64,000 bases of DNA from Sphingopyxis bauzanensis (lineage in GTDB: Bacteria; Pseudomonadota; Alphaproteobacteria; Sphingomonadales; Sphingomonadaceae). Location of the stretch: NCBI RefSeq assembly GCF_002205675.1, contig NZ_NISK01000001.1, positions 54,855 through 118,854 on the forward strand, given 5' to 3'. The position numbers were made by a program, and so were the translations under genes. Shown here piece after piece: positions 47,434 to 57,239 of the stretch; the first letter of the stretch is position 1, and each line of letters opens with the position of its first letter. The notes under the pieces are model-generated. The model was not told the DNA's origin. It made no database searches and saw nothing but the letters and a program-made list of their open reading frames with translations.

Positions 47434-48174
47434 ATGACCGAAAACGACGAACAACTGGCCGAACGGCTCGCCACCGCGGCAGGCGCGATCCTGTTGGCGC
47501 TGCGGGCGGAGGGGCTGGAGGGCAAGGCGCTGGGGCAGGCCGGCGACGAAGCCGCCAACGCGATGCTGTGCCGCGAATTGCGCGCGGCGCGTCCCGATGA
47601 TGCGATCCTGTCCGAAGAGGAAAAGGATAGCGCGGCGCGGCTGGCATACAACCGGGTATGGATCGTCGATCCGCTCGACGGCACGCGCGAATATGGCGAG
47701 GGGCGCAATGACTGGGCAGTGCATGTTGCGCTGGCGGTCGACGGCGTTGCGACTGTCGGCGCGGTCGCGCTGCCGGGGCTCGGGATCACGCTGACGTCGG
47801 GGGCGCCGGTGCCGCTGTGTCCCGCGAACCAGCCGCTGAAAATGCTGGTTAGCCGCACCCGTCCGGCCGCCGAAGCGGTGTCTGTGGCCGAGCGGATCGG
47901 TGCCGAGCTGCTCGCGATGGGATCGGCGGGTGCAAAGGCGATGGCGGTGGTGCGCGGCGAGGCCGACATCTATCTGCACACCGGCGGCCAATATGAATGG
48001 GACAATTGCGCGCCAGTCGCGGTGGCGCAGGCGGCGGGTCTGCATGTGAGCCGCGTCGACGGATCGGCGATCCGATATAATGCGGCGGATTCCTATATGC
48101 CGGACTTGCTGATCTGCCGGATGGAATTGGCGCAGGAAGTGCTGCGGCTGGCGGCCGAGTATTCGCCCAAATAG
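47434..48174 (+). CDS. cysQ: 3'(2'),5'-bisphosphate nucleotidase
   Basis: The protein has 246 residues in the inositol-monophosphatase superfamily: WIVDPLDGTREYGEGRNDWAVH (metal-binding WxxDPxDGT), acidic residues in ILSEEEKD and the C-terminal EWDNCAPVAVAQAAG. Within the cysDNC operon it would remove PAP produced by PAPS reduction. It starts one base after the cysNC stop; an in-frame TTG just upstream is less likely. Confidence 0.92.
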   Translation: MTENDEQLAERLATAAGAILLALRAEGLEGKALGQAGDEAANAMLCRELRAARPDDAILSEEEKDSAARLAYNRVWIVDPLDGTREYGEGRNDWAVHVALAVDGVATVGAVALPGLGITLTSGAPVPLCPANQPLKMLVSRTRPAAEAVSVAERIGAELLAMGSAGAKAMAVVRGEADIYLHTGGQYEWDNCAPVAVAQAAGLHVSRVDGSAIRYNAADSYMPDLLICRMELAQEVLRLAAEYSPK

Positions 48175-48181
48175 CCAGCGA

Positions 48182-48203
48182 CCCCCGTCTTCGCGGGGCG
48201 ACG
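48182..48203. repeat. Dispersed GC-rich hairpin repeat copy
   Basis: CCCCCGTCTTCGCGGGGCGACG lies 7 bases after the cysQ stop; only an interrupted stem forms. It matches the family noted at 29252-29273 by the TTCGCGGGG...ACG core and may serve as the operon's 3' end. Confidence 0.5.
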
Positions 48204-48305
48204 ATTGTCCTTTTCGTTGATCGCTGACCCATCCGCGGTTGCCAGTCGCTTCGTCACCCCCTAATCCGTTGCATCAAGAAACCGAAAAGCGACGGGAGAC
48301 GCGCA

Positions 48306-49436
48306 ATGACCGACATGCCTGACACCAACCTGACGATGCTGACCCTGGTTAAGCCCGAGGGCGAGTTGGAGGTGTCGCTCGAGCGGCGTCCGATGCCAAC
48401 GCCCAAGTCGCATGAGGTGTTGGTCAAAATTCTCGCCACCCCGATCAATCCGTCGGACCTGGGCCTGCTGTTCGGCGGCGCCGACATGTCGACCGCACGC
48501 GCCTCGACCCGCGATGACCTGCCGGTGATCACCGCCGATATTCCGCCCGCGGGGATGCGCGCGATGGGCGGGCGGATCGGTGAAGCACTGGCAATCGGCA
48601 ACGAAGGCTGCGGCACAGTCGTCGCGGCGGGGGATTCACCCGAAGCGCAGGCGCTGCTCGGCAAGACCGTCGCGCTGATCGGCGGCGAAATTTATGCCGA
48701 ATATCGCTGTCTGCCCGCGCAGATGTGCATGCTACTGCCCGACGGCACCGACCCGAAGGACGGCGCTTCCTGCTTCGTCAATCCACTGACCAGCCTGGCC
48801 TTCACCGAAACGATGAAGAATGAAGGGCATAGCGCGATCGTCCATACCGCCGCAGCGTCGAACCTGGGCCAGATGCTCGTCAAGATTTGCGCCAAAGATG
48901 GCATCCCGCTGGTCAACATCGTGCGCAGCGACGCGCAGGTCGAAATCCTGAAAGGCATCGGCGCAACCCATATCGTCAACAGCAGCGCCGACGATTTCAT
49001 CGACCAGCTGGTTGCCGCGATCGTCGCGACGGGCGCGACGATCGGTTTCGACGCGATCGGTGGCGGCAAGCTGTCGGGTCAGATCCTGTCGGCGATGGAA
49101 GTCGCCGCGGTGAAGCGAATGACGACGTACAGCCGCTATGGGTCGGACACGTTCAAGCAGGTCTATATCTATGGCGCACTCGACCTGGGTCCGACGATCC
49201 TAAACCGCGCGTTCGGCCTGACTTGGTCGCTGTCGGGCTTCCTGCTGACGCCCTTCCTGCAGAAGGCTGGCATGGAAACCAATATGCGGCTGCGTAAGCG
49301 CGTGGTCGACGAGCTGACGACGACGTTCAAGAGCCATTACAGCCATGAGATCTCGTTGACCGAGGCGCTCTCGCTCGATGTCGCGCACGCCTACAACGCC
49401 AAGCGCACAGGCGAGAAATATCTGATCCGACCGTAG
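48306..49436 (+). CDS. Zinc-binding-type dehydrogenase (MDR superfamily)
   Basis: The protein has 376 residues, with GGGAGA upstream. The N-terminal GroES-like domain includes VLVKILATPINPSDLGLLFGG; the cofactor region HTAAASNLGQMLVKICAKDG replaces the usual GxGxxG; then ATIGFDAIGGGKLSGQIL. It lacks the catalytic zinc cysteines. It resembles the mitochondrial-enoyl-reductase/quinone-oxidoreductase branch. Substrate unknown. Confidence 0.87.
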   Translation: MTDMPDTNLTMLTLVKPEGELEVSLERRPMPTPKSHEVLVKILATPINPSDLGLLFGGADMSTARASTRDDLPVITADIPPAGMRAMGGRIGEALAIGNEGCGTVVAAGDSPEAQALLGKTVALIGGEIYAEYRCLPAQMCMLLPDGTDPKDGASCFVNPLTSLAFTETMKNEGHSAIVHTAAASNLGQMLVKICAKDGIPLVNIVRSDAQVEILKGIGATHIVNSSADDFIDQLVAAIVATGATIGFDAIGGGKLSGQILSAMEVAAVKRMTTYSRYGSDTFKQVYIYGALDLGPTILNRAFGLTWSLSGFLLTPFLQKAGMETNMRLRKRVVDELTTTFKSHYSHEISLTEALSLDVAHAYNAKRTGEKYLIRP

Positions 49437-49764
49437 GATCGGGCATAGCGGTAGCTTTCGACTTGATCCTCCTTGTGGTGCAGCCATGGGGATGTGGCAG
49501 CGCAAAGCGCTGATGGCGGGGCAACAGCGCGACGCCGCTGCCCCTCCCACACCTCGCTAAGCGAGTGGTCCCCTTCTCCATCGCTACGCGACAGGGAGCA
49601 TTTTTTGGTATCGCTATCCTGGCCGAACCCAGTCGTCGCCCCCGTGAGGGCTGGGGCCGCTGTCGGTTTACACGCTGCCGTAGGAATGGGTCGTTTGCGG
49701 CCCCCGCCTTCGCGGGGGCGCCGTTGGCGAAAGGTCAACGCCACTTCAAACCGGTCGTTGGCAC
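49437..49764. other. 328-base gap without a gene, carrying GC-rich hairpins
   Basis: No credible coding frame is seen. A perfect hairpin GCCCCCGC-CTTC-GCGGGGGC lies at 49700-49719, belonging to the dispersed repeat family. Short repeats around CGCTAAGCGAGTGGTCCCCTTC suggest degenerate repeat elements. The gap lies between convergent genes. Confidence 0.6.
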
Positions 49765-50919
49765 CTAACGCTTCATGCACTGCCGTACATCGTCGCGTTT
49801 ATACTCGCTGCAGTTCCACAGCGCCTTTTCGAACCCCGCCTTGTCGTCGCGCAGGTACGAAAAGGTCATCGCGGCGCGCTGGGTGTCGCTCATTGCGTCG
49901 CTGTCGGGTTTCAATACCGGGTTCGTCCAGCCCATGAACTTGCAATAGGACTTGTCGCCGCACAGCCGCAGCGCGGTCGTCACGAAGCTTTCGGGTGCGG
50001 CGCGGCGGTCAAGCTGGGTGTAGATGGTGTCGCGGCCTGTCGCTTCCCCCGCGCCGACAACGACGCGCGCTTCGCCGACTGTGGCATCGGCGTCGACGCC
50101 GGTCGCCAGTTCACTCGGCAGGCCCAGCGCCATGGCGTGGAGGGGCGAGATGGCGGCGAGTTTCGCGACCGGCCCGTCGCCGCCCGACACAGCGCCGCGG
50201 AACGCGCCGGGAGTGCCCCAATAGCCGGGCCAGCGGAAGAACAGATGGGTGTCGACGATCGCGATCTTTTCGAGGCTGTCGCTCCAATAAGGGCGGACCC
50301 AATCGGTGTGGTAATGCGTCGCGAGCCCGACAGGCGGATAGGTGCTGCCCGACAGCATCAAATCGGCGTTGTTGCGGGCGCGCTGCCATGCCGCGTCCAA
50401 ATAGCGGCGGTTCAAGGCACCGTCGCAGGTGAAGGTGAACTGGCAGCCAGTGACGCGTTCGGACCCCTGAAATACCACGCCGCAGATTGATTTGGGGAAG
50501 GCCGGGTGGCGGGCGCGGTTGATGATGACCTGGCCGACAGCCTGCTGGCCCTTGGCGTCGTCGCCCGCTTCGTAAAGCATTGCGGCAGCAAGGCAATCGC
50601 GCGCGCGCGCCTTGGCGTCGCCGCTGCCGACATAGATGAAGGGCCGCGCGGCGGTGAAGCCCTTGGTGATCAGCGCGATGCGCGCGTTGGCGGCGCGGGC
50701 GTCGTCCTGTGCGACCGGGGCAAATTCCATCGGCAGCACTTCGGGGACGACGTCGGCAGGCGGCGCAATCGGGTGCGGGCGTGCGGCCAGCGCGCGTTCA
50801 GCGCTGCTATCGCTGGCGTAGAGCACGAGCCCGATGCTGGCCGCAGCCAGCAGCACGAACAGCCAGCCGGTCCAGTCGCGCCCCGGAGGCAACGCCGCTT
50901 GATCGCCGTCAGGGCGCAT
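49765..50919 (-). CDS. Cell-wall hydrolase with SleB (Hydrolase_2) domain
   Basis: The protein has 384 residues. It has an N-terminal membrane anchor (WTGWLFVLLAAASIGLVLYA, about 17-36). The SleB-type domain begins ARDCLAAAMLYEAGDDAKGQQAVGQVIINRARHPAFPKSICGVVFQG, with the catalytic Glu in YEAG, and the segment VTGCQFTFTCDG. It probably cleaves peptidoglycan glycan strands in the periplasm. It starts 9 bases after cysK and shares its operon. Confidence 0.9.
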   Translation of the reverse strand: MRPDGDQAALPPGRDWTGWLFVLLAAASIGLVLYASDSSAERALAARPHPIAPPADVVPEVLPMEFAPVAQDDARAANARIALITKGFTAARPFIYVGSGDAKARARDCLAAAMLYEAGDDAKGQQAVGQVIINRARHPAFPKSICGVVFQGSERVTGCQFTFTCDGALNRRYLDAAWQRARNNADLMLSGSTYPPVGLATHYHTDWVRPYWSDSLEKIAIVDTHLFFRWPGYWGTPGAFRGAVSGGDGPVAKLAAISPLHAMALGLPSELATGVDADATVGEARVVVGAGEATGRDTIYTQLDRRAAPESFVTTALRLCGDKSYCKFMGWTNPVLKPDSDAMSDTQRAAMTFSYLRDDKAGFEKALWNCSEYKRDDVRQCMKR

Positions 50920-50928
50920 GCGCTGGCC

Positions 50929-51849
50929 TCAGATCTCCGGGAGAAAATCGGGGACCGACAGATAGCGTTCGCCGGTGTCATAGTTGAACCCGAGCACGCG
51001 GCTGCCTGGGGGCAGCTCGGCAAGCTTTTGCGCGATCGCGGCAAGGGTGGCGCCCGACGAGATGCCGACCAGCATGCCTTCCTCGGTTGCAGCGCGGCGC
51101 GCGTAAGTCTTGGCATCGGCGGCATCGACCTTGATCACCCCGTCGAGCAGGTCGGTGTGGAGATTGCGCGGGATGAAGCCGGCGCCGATTCCCTGGATCG
51201 GGTGCGGCGCGGGCTGGCCGCCCGAGATCACCGGCGACGCCAGCGGCTCGACCGCGAACACCTTGAGGTTCGGCCAATGCTGTTTGAGGAACTGCGCCGT
51301 TCCGGTGATGTGACCGCCGGTGCCGACCCCGGTGATCAGGGCGTCGATCGGGGTGTCCTTGAAATCGGCGAGAATTTCGGGGCCGGTGGTGCGGACATGG
51401 ACGTCGATGTTGGCTTCATTTTCGAACTGCTGCGGCATCCACGCGCCGGGGGTGGTTTCAACCAGCTCGATCGCGCGCTCGATCGCGCCCTTCATGCCTT
51501 TTTCGCGCGGGGTGAGGTCGAAGGTCGCGCCGTAAGCGAGCATCAGGCGGCGGCGCTCGACCGACATGCTTTCGGGCATGACGAGCACGAGCTTGTACCC
51601 CTTGACCGCGGCGGCCATCGCCAAGCCGATGCCGGTGTTCCCCGACGTCGGCTCGACGATGGTACCGCCGGGCTGGAGGCTGCCGTCGCGCTCGGCCGCC
51701 TCGATCATCGCGAGGCCGATACGATCCTTGATCGATCCGCCGGGATTGCAGCGTTCCGACTTCACCCAGACTTCGGCGTCCGGGAACAGTTTGCCCATGC
51801 GGATGTGCGGGGTGTTGCCGATGGTATCGAGGATGGAATTGGCTTTCAT
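50929..51849 (-). CDS. cysK: Cysteine synthase A (O-acetylserine sulfhydrylase)
   Basis: The protein has 306 residues. PLP lysine is in [11 protein letters not shown], with the asparagine loop [12 protein letters not shown], the phosphate-binding [10 protein letters not shown] and [13 protein letters not shown]. It makes cysteine from O-acetylserine and sulfide. ATG overlaps the MFS stop by four bases, with AAGGCAGGA before it. It lies a few kb from the sulfate-activation operon but is transcribed separately. Confidence 0.95.
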   Translation of the reverse strand: MKANSILDTIGNTPHIRMGKLFPDAEVWVKSERCNPGGSIKDRIGLAMIEAAERDGSLQPGGTIVEPTSGNTGIGLAMAAAVKGYKLVLVMPESMSVERRRLMLAYGATFDLTPREKGMKGAIERAIELVETTPGAWMPQQFENEANIDVHVRTTGPEILADFKDTPIDALITGVGTGGHITGTAQFLKQHWPNLKVFAVEPLASPVISGGQPAPHPIQGIGAGFIPRNLHTDLLDGVIKVDAADAKTYARRAATEEGMLVGISSGATLAAIAQKLAELPPGSRVLGFNYDTGERYLSVPDFLPEI

Positions 51850-53159
51850 GTCGATCCTGCCTTAAATTGCGGTGCAAAGGTGCGCGCGCGGCGCAGTTCG
51901 GGGAACAGCCAAGCCCATAGCGCCGTCACGACGATGGCGCCAGCACCTCCGATCACGACCGCCCCCACCGGCCCCATAAACGCGGCCATCGTGCCGGCGC
52001 GCATTTCGCCAAGCTCGTTCGACGCCGAAATCGCCAGCCCCGACACCGCGCTGACGCGCCCGCGCATATGATCGGGGGTGTTGAGCTGGATCAGCGTGCC
52101 ACGCACGAACACCGAGAACATATCGGCGGCGCCCATCAGGACGAGCAGACCGAGCGAGAGGAAGAAATTCGTCGAGAAGCCGAACGCCACGGTACCGGCG
52201 CCGAAGACCGCGACCGCCCACAGCATCTTGACCCCGACATTGCGTTCGATCGGGCGGAAGGCGAGGCCGAGGGCGACGACTGCGGCGCCGAGGGCTGGGG
52301 CGGCGCGCAGGAAGCCGAGTCCTTCCGAACCGGTCTGCAAAATATCGCGCGCGAACACGGGCAGCAGCGCCGTCGCGCCCGACAGGATCACCGCAAACAG
52401 GTCGAGGGTGATCGTTCCAAGCAGAAAGCGTTCGCGCCAGGTGAATTGCAGGCCATCGGCCATTTCGCGGAGGGGGTGGCGGCGTACCTCGGTCGGCGGT
52501 GGCAGCACTGGACGGACGCGGCTGATCGTGAAGGCTGAGACCGCGAGCAGAATGGCCGCGAAGACATAGACCGACGCGGGATGCGCTGCATAGATCAGGC
52601 CCCCCGCGGCGGGACCGACCACCGACGCCGACTGCCACGCGATGCTGCTCATTGCGATCGCGCGGGGCAGAACGGCGGGCGGAACGATATTGGGTGCGAT
52701 CGCGCTCATTGCCGGACCGACAAAAACGCGCGCGACGCCGTGCAGCGCGGCGAGGGCGAACAGCAGGGGCAAGGTCAGGCCGTCGATCCAGGTGAACCAG
52801 CCGAGCAGCACCGCGATGACAAGGTCGATCATATTGGCAAAGATGGCGACCTTGCGGCGTTCGAAGCGATCGGCGACCCAGCCCGCCACCGGGGTCAGGA
52901 TCGCGAGAGGGACGAACTGGACCAGGCCGAGCAGGCCGAGCTGGAACGACGCCTCGCGGATCGACATGCCATAGTCGGTGCGTGCGGTGTCGTAGAGCTG
53001 ATATCCGATGACCACGACCATCGCCATCGTCGCCATCACCGCGGTGAAGCGTGCGAACCAGAAATAGCGGTAATCGGGAAAGCTGAGCGGTGAGGGGGCT
53101 TTTGGCGTCGCGTCCGGCATGACCGGTTCTACGCCTTCGGGGGGAGGGATCGTCGCCAT
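51846..53159 (-). CDS. Major facilitator superfamily transporter
   Basis: The protein has 437 residues from ATG at 53159. It has about 11-12 membrane segments, with the loop motif [14 protein letters not shown] between segments 2 and 3 and a second-half loop [26 protein letters not shown] as in the enterobactin-exporter (EntS)-like MFS branch. It is probably an efflux permease. It is the first gene of the operon with cysK and the SleB hydrolase, so a link to sulfur amino acids is possible. Substrate unknown. Confidence 0.88.
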   Translation of the reverse strand: MATIPPPEGVEPVMPDATPKAPSPLSFPDYRYFWFARFTAVMATMAMVVVIGYQLYDTARTDYGMSIREASFQLGLLGLVQFVPLAILTPVAGWVADRFERRKVAIFANMIDLVIAVLLGWFTWIDGLTLPLLFALAALHGVARVFVGPAMSAIAPNIVPPAVLPRAIAMSSIAWQSASVVGPAAGGLIYAAHPASVYVFAAILLAVSAFTISRVRPVLPPPTEVRRHPLREMADGLQFTWRERFLLGTITLDLFAVILSGATALLPVFARDILQTGSEGLGFLRAAPALGAAVVALGLAFRPIERNVGVKMLWAVAVFGAGTVAFGFSTNFFLSLGLLVLMGAADMFSVFVRGTLIQLNTPDHMRGRVSAVSGLAISASNELGEMRAGTMAAFMGPVGAVVIGGAGAIVVTALWAWLFPELRRARTFAPQFKAGST

Positions 53160-53287
53160 CGCGCTACGCCCTAAACCGCTTTTTGCCGCTGTCCAGTGGC
53201 GTTGCTGGCGTCGTTCGTCGATTAAAGGATGCCATCGGTCGGCACGGGTGCCAGAAGCGGGACAGGGAAGTCCAGGGAGATAGCCGA

Positions 53288-55012
53288 ATGACACGCAAAT
53301 TTGCCCGCTTCGGCGCCGCCGCCATGGCCGCTACGCTGCTGGTGCTGACCGCCTGCAACGCGTCGGACAATAAGTCCGCCACCACCGCGCCCAGCGCGGC
53401 AAGCTGGACCGAATTTCGCGACCAGTTTCTTGCCGGCTATTTCCCGCTCAACCCGACCTTTGCGGTCTATCAGGGCAAGCATGAATTCGACGGGCAGTTG
53501 CCCGACTGGTCGCCCGACGGGATCGAGAAGCAGGCGGCGTACCTCGAAAAGGCGATCGCCGATGCGAAAGTCTTTGACGGCGAGATGACCGCGGCTGAAA
53601 AGTTTGAGCGCGACTATCTGGTGCATGTGGCGCAGGGGCAGCTGTTCTTCCTGCGCGACACCGATTTCGCGGCGAAGAACCCGTCCTATTATACCGGCGC
53701 GCTCGACCCCAATGTCTATATCGCCCGGCCCTACGCCGATGCGACGACGCGGATGAAGGCGTTTATCGCCTATGCCGAGAAAGTCCCCGCCGCCGCCGCG
53801 CAGATCAAGGCCAATCTAAAGCTGCCGCTGCCCGCGACCTTCGTCAAATATGGCGCCGCCGGGTTTGGCGGCTTTGCCGATTATTACTCCGGCGACGCCA
53901 AGGCAGCGTTCGCCGAGGTGAAGGACGAGGCGCTGCAAAAGCAGTTCGACGAAGCGGCGGCAAAAGCCGGGGCCGCGATGACCGATCTGGCGAAATATGT
54001 TGGATCGCAGCCTGGCACTACCGACGGCTATGCGCTGGGTGCCGACAAATTTGCCAAGATGATCCTGACCAACGAGGGGGTCGACACCCCGCTCGACGAG
54101 TTGGAGCGCATCGGCCAAGCCGATCTCAAGCGCAATCAGGATGCGCTGAAGGCCGCATGCGCGACCTATGCCGCGGGGATGACGATCGGCGACTGCATGA
54201 AAAAAATGGGCGCCGACAAGCCCGCCGACGGCCCGGTCGCCGAGGCGCGGCGCCAGTTGCCGACGCTGCGCGCCTTCCTGATCGAAAAGGATCTGGTGAC
54301 AATCCCCGGCACCGAGCAGGCGCAGGTCGAGGAATCCCCGCCGTACAACCGGCAGAACAGCGCCTATATCGACATTCCCGGCCCGTATGAAAAAGGCCTC
54401 CCCTCGGTCTATTATATCTCGCCGCCCGACCCGGCCTGGGACAAGCAGACGCAGGCCGATTTCGTGCCGGGGCGCAAGGACCTGATGTTCACCTCGGTCC
54501 ACGAAGTGTGGCCTGGGCATTTCCTGAACTTCCTCCATTCGAACCGGGCGGAGAGCATCTTTGGCAAGCTGTTCGTTGGCTATGCCTTTGCCGAGGGTTG
54601 GGCGCATTACACCGAAGAGATGATGTGGGACGCGGGGCTGGGTGAGGGCGATCCCGAGACGCATGTCGGGCAGCTGTCGAATGCGCTACTGCGCAACTGC
54701 CGCTATCTGTCGGCGATCGGGCTGCACACCAAGGGGATGACCGTCGCCGATTCGGAAAGGCTGTTCAAGGAACAGTGCTTTCAGGACGAAGGCAATGCGC
54801 GGCAACAGGCGGCGCGCGGAACCTACGATCCGCTCTACCTCAACTACACGATGGGCAAGCTGATGATCCGCAAGTTGCGCGAGGACTGGACGAAAGGCGA
54901 TCGCACGAAGTGGAAGGCGTTCCACGACGAGTTCCTGTCCTATGGCGGGCCACCGATCCCGATGGTGCGCGCGGCGATGATGAAGGAAGAGGCGCCGAAG
55001 GCGGTGTTCTGA
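53288..55012 (+). CDS. DUF885 lipoprotein (probable metallopeptidase)
   Basis: The protein has 574 residues, with AGGGAGA before the ATG. The N-terminus is a lipoprotein signal with lipobox LTAC. The C-terminal half has HEVWPGHFLNFLH, an HExxxGH zinc motif, followed by FAEGWAHYTEEMMWDAG with a further Glu, the DUF885 pattern. It probably acts in the periplasm as a metallopeptidase. Confidence 0.87.
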   Translation: MTRKFARFGAAAMAATLLVLTACNASDNKSATTAPSAASWTEFRDQFLAGYFPLNPTFAVYQGKHEFDGQLPDWSPDGIEKQAAYLEKAIADAKVFDGEMTAAEKFERDYLVHVAQGQLFFLRDTDFAAKNPSYYTGALDPNVYIARPYADATTRMKAFIAYAEKVPAAAAQIKANLKLPLPATFVKYGAAGFGGFADYYSGDAKAAFAEVKDEALQKQFDEAAAKAGAAMTDLAKYVGSQPGTTDGYALGADKFAKMILTNEGVDTPLDELERIGQADLKRNQDALKAACATYAAGMTIGDCMKKMGADKPADGPVAEARRQLPTLRAFLIEKDLVTIPGTEQAQVEESPPYNRQNSAYIDIPGPYEKGLPSVYYISPPDPAWDKQTQADFVPGRKDLMFTSVHEVWPGHFLNFLHSNRAESIFGKLFVGYAFAEGWAHYTEEMMWDAGLGEGDPETHVGQLSNALLRNCRYLSAIGLHTKGMTVADSERLFKEQCFQDEGNARQQAARGTYDPLYLNYTMGKLMIRKLREDWTKGDRTKWKAFHDEFLSYGGPPIPMVRAAMMKEEAPKAVF

Positions 55013-55085
55013 CGGGTGCGGGTTGCGCGCATGGGCGGGTATTCGAAACGCTTGGATCACCCTCTCCTCTAGGGGGGAGGTGGAT

Positions 55086-56387
55086 TCAGCTAGCTGGCGC
55101 GCGTAGCCGCGCCACGAAAAAGCCGTCGAGGCCTCCAGCTTCGCTCAAGACACCGGGCAAGGTGCGGACAAAACCATTCTTATCGGGCGCGATGGCTTCG
55201 GGCAGCTCCTCCGCGCGCACCGGATCGACGCGCCACAATGGGTGATGTTTCAGGAACGTCGCGACCTGATCCTCACCCTCGGTCCGCTCCAGCGAGCAGG
55301 TGGCATAAATCAACGTACCGCCGGATTTGACCCAGCGCGCGGCGCGGGCGAAAAGTTCGGTTTGCAGCACCGCCATTTCCTCGATCTGGCGTTGCTCGAT
55401 CCGGTGCAAGACGTCGGGATGGCGGCGGAAGATACCGGTGGCCGAACAGGGGGCGTCGAGCAGTACCGCATCGGCAGGTGCGGCGGGCGCCCATGACCGG
55501 ATGTCGGCCTGCACGATGTCGGCGGCCAGCCCCGTGCGCGCCATATTGGCGCTGAGCCGTTCGAGGCGCTTGGCGCTGGAATCGACCGCCACCACATGCC
55601 AACCGGCGGCTGCCAGCTGCATCGTCTTGCCACCAGGCGCGGCGCACAGATCGAGCACGGTGTGCCCTCCGCCCGAACCCAGCAGCCGAGCGGGAAGGCT
55701 CGCCGCCAGATCCTGAATCCACCAACCGCCTTCGCTATAACCCGGCATCGCCTCGACCGCCTGTCCACGCGGCAGGCGGCGATGGCGCGGCGCGAGTGAG
55801 ATGGCGTCAGGCCACTCGTCCGCACCTGGTTCGGCGGCGAAGCTGAGGTCGATCGGCGGCGGCGTGCTCCAGCCCGCCTCAGCGACTTCGACCATCGCCA
55901 GACTCCATTGCTCGGCCCATCGCTCGGCGGTGGGCAGAGGTAGGGTGGCGCGTTCGGGGAGTTGCCATTGGTCCTGCTGCGCGCGCGAGAGGATCGCGTG
56001 AACCAGCCGCCTCGGTCCGCCCGCTACCAGCGGCAGCGCGGTCGCCACGACGGCATGGGCAGGGCTTTTAAGGACGAGCAGCTGTGCGAGCGCAATCCGC
56101 AGCACGGTGCGTGATTTGACGTCGTCGGGCAGGATCTGCGCCGTCGCGCTGTCGATCAGCGCGTCGATGTCGACCATCCAGCGCAAGGTTTCGGACGCGA
56201 TCGCTACGGCAAAGGCGCGGTCGGCGCCGGTCAGTCCCTGCGCCGCGGCGTGCATCGCGATGTCAAGCGGGTCGCCCCGGCGCAGGACCGCGTCGACCAG
56301 ACGCAATGCAGCGCGGCGCGGTGCGGTGCCTGCAGGGTCAGGTTCATGCTGCCCGCGCTGTTTGGGGCGGCGCGGGCGATCAACCAT
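55086..56387 (-). CDS. rsmB: RsmB/NOP-family 16S rRNA (cytosine-5) methyltransferase
   Basis: The protein has 433 residues. An N-terminal NusB-like domain (about 20-150) is followed by a SAM methyltransferase: LDLCAAPGGKTMQLAAAGW, VQADIRSW, LLDAPCSATGIFRRHPD (motif IV cysteine) and LIYATCSLERTEGEDQV (catalytic cysteine). It methylates cytosine in 16S rRNA. The symbol is from architecture (NusB-fused), so a paralogue is possible. Confidence 0.9.
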   Translation of the reverse strand: MVDRPRRPKQRGQHEPDPAGTAPRRAALRLVDAVLRRGDPLDIAMHAAAQGLTGADRAFAVAIASETLRWMVDIDALIDSATAQILPDDVKSRTVLRIALAQLLVLKSPAHAVVATALPLVAGGPRRLVHAILSRAQQDQWQLPERATLPLPTAERWAEQWSLAMVEVAEAGWSTPPPIDLSFAAEPGADEWPDAISLAPRHRRLPRGQAVEAMPGYSEGGWWIQDLAASLPARLLGSGGGHTVLDLCAAPGGKTMQLAAAGWHVVAVDSSAKRLERLSANMARTGLAADIVQADIRSWAPAAPADAVLLDAPCSATGIFRRHPDVLHRIEQRQIEEMAVLQTELFARAARWVKSGGTLIYATCSLERTEGEDQVATFLKHHPLWRVDPVRAEELPEAIAPDKNGFVRTLPGVLSEAGGLDGFFVARLRAPAS

Positions 56388-56442
56388 GTCGATGGTCGGC
56401 GAGGCTGGCGTGAGGCATGAAAAATCCTATATGATGCGCGTT

Positions 56443-56652
56443 ATGACTGAACGCAGCGAAACAGAAACCATCGGCGGCACGCCGCGCGCGGCGAAACGTC
56501 CGGCGCATGTGAAGGCGCCTGCCGACTGGACCAACAGCCCGGTACCACCGGCGGCGCCGATCCGCGAGGAAAAGGCCGAGGATCAACCCGGCGGCCGCAA
56601 TCCGGTGCGCTATGGTGACTGGGAACTCAAGGGCATTGCCATCGATTTTTGA
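56443..56652 (+). CDS. DUF1674 small protein (SDHAF4-like succinate dehydrogenase assembly factor)
   Basis: The protein has 69 residues from ATG at 56443, with an alternative ATG at 56431. The conserved C-terminus GGRNPVRYGDWELKGIAIDF is diagnostic of the family, whose mitochondrial members chaperone flavinated SdhA. The basic N-terminal part is poorly conserved. It is divergent from the rsmB gene, with only about 55 bases between starts. The activity is inferred from family only. Confidence 0.85.
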   Translation: MTERSETETIGGTPRAAKRPAHVKAPADWTNSPVPPAAPIREEKAEDQPGGRNPVRYGDWELKGIAIDF

Positions 56653-56670
56653 CGTCGCGACAAGCGCGCG

Positions 56671-57234
56671 TCAAAAAGGATTCATTCGCCCGATTAGCCC
56701 GGTCCGGTCGACAAACTGATGCTTCACCGCGGCGAGAATATGAATTGCGGCGAGTGCCAGCATGGTCAAACCCAACACCTCGTGACGGTCGTGCATTACG
56801 TCGGCCAGACCTTCGTTCGGCGCGACAATCACCGGGATAGCGAAAAGGCCAAAGAAATCAATTGGTCGCCCCGCCGCCGACATCCACACCCAACCCGACA
56901 GCGGCAGCAGGATCAGCAGCGCATAAAAGAGGAAATGGGTGACCTTGCCCAGAAACCGCTGCCACGTCCGAATCGTGGCGGGCAGGGGTGGGGGGCGGTG
57001 GCCAAGCCGCCACGCGATGCGAATGACGGTCAACGCGAGCACGGTGATGCCCAACGCCTTGTGCACATCCATGGCGGTGCGCTGCGTTTCGCGCGGCAAA
57101 CCCTCGGTCAACATGGCCAGGCCGATATTGGCGATGACCGCCAGGCTGATCAGCCAGTGAAGCCAGATGGCCACCTTGGTGTAACGCGGTCCGGCGGTGC
57201 CGGTGGTTTCTGCCAAGGTGGCCATCGCGGTCAT
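56671..57234 (-). CDS. Cytochrome b561
   Basis: The protein has 187 residues with four membrane helices. Histidines for haem are in WLHWLISLAVIANIG, VHKALGITVLALTVIRIAWR, LGKVTHFLFYALLILLPLSGWVW and HEVLGLTMLALAAIHILAAVKHQF. It is a quinol- or superoxide-linked diheme electron carrier in the inner membrane. It lies 5 bases after the SapC-family gene, so the two are cotranscribed. Confidence 0.93.
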   Translation of the reverse strand: MTAMATLAETTGTAGPRYTKVAIWLHWLISLAVIANIGLAMLTEGLPRETQRTAMDVHKALGITVLALTVIRIAWRLGHRPPPLPATIRTWQRFLGKVTHFLFYALLILLPLSGWVWMSAAGRPIDFFGLFAIPVIVAPNEGLADVMHDRHEVLGLTMLALAAIHILAAVKHQFVDRTGLIGRMNPF

Positions 57235-57239
57235 GCCTC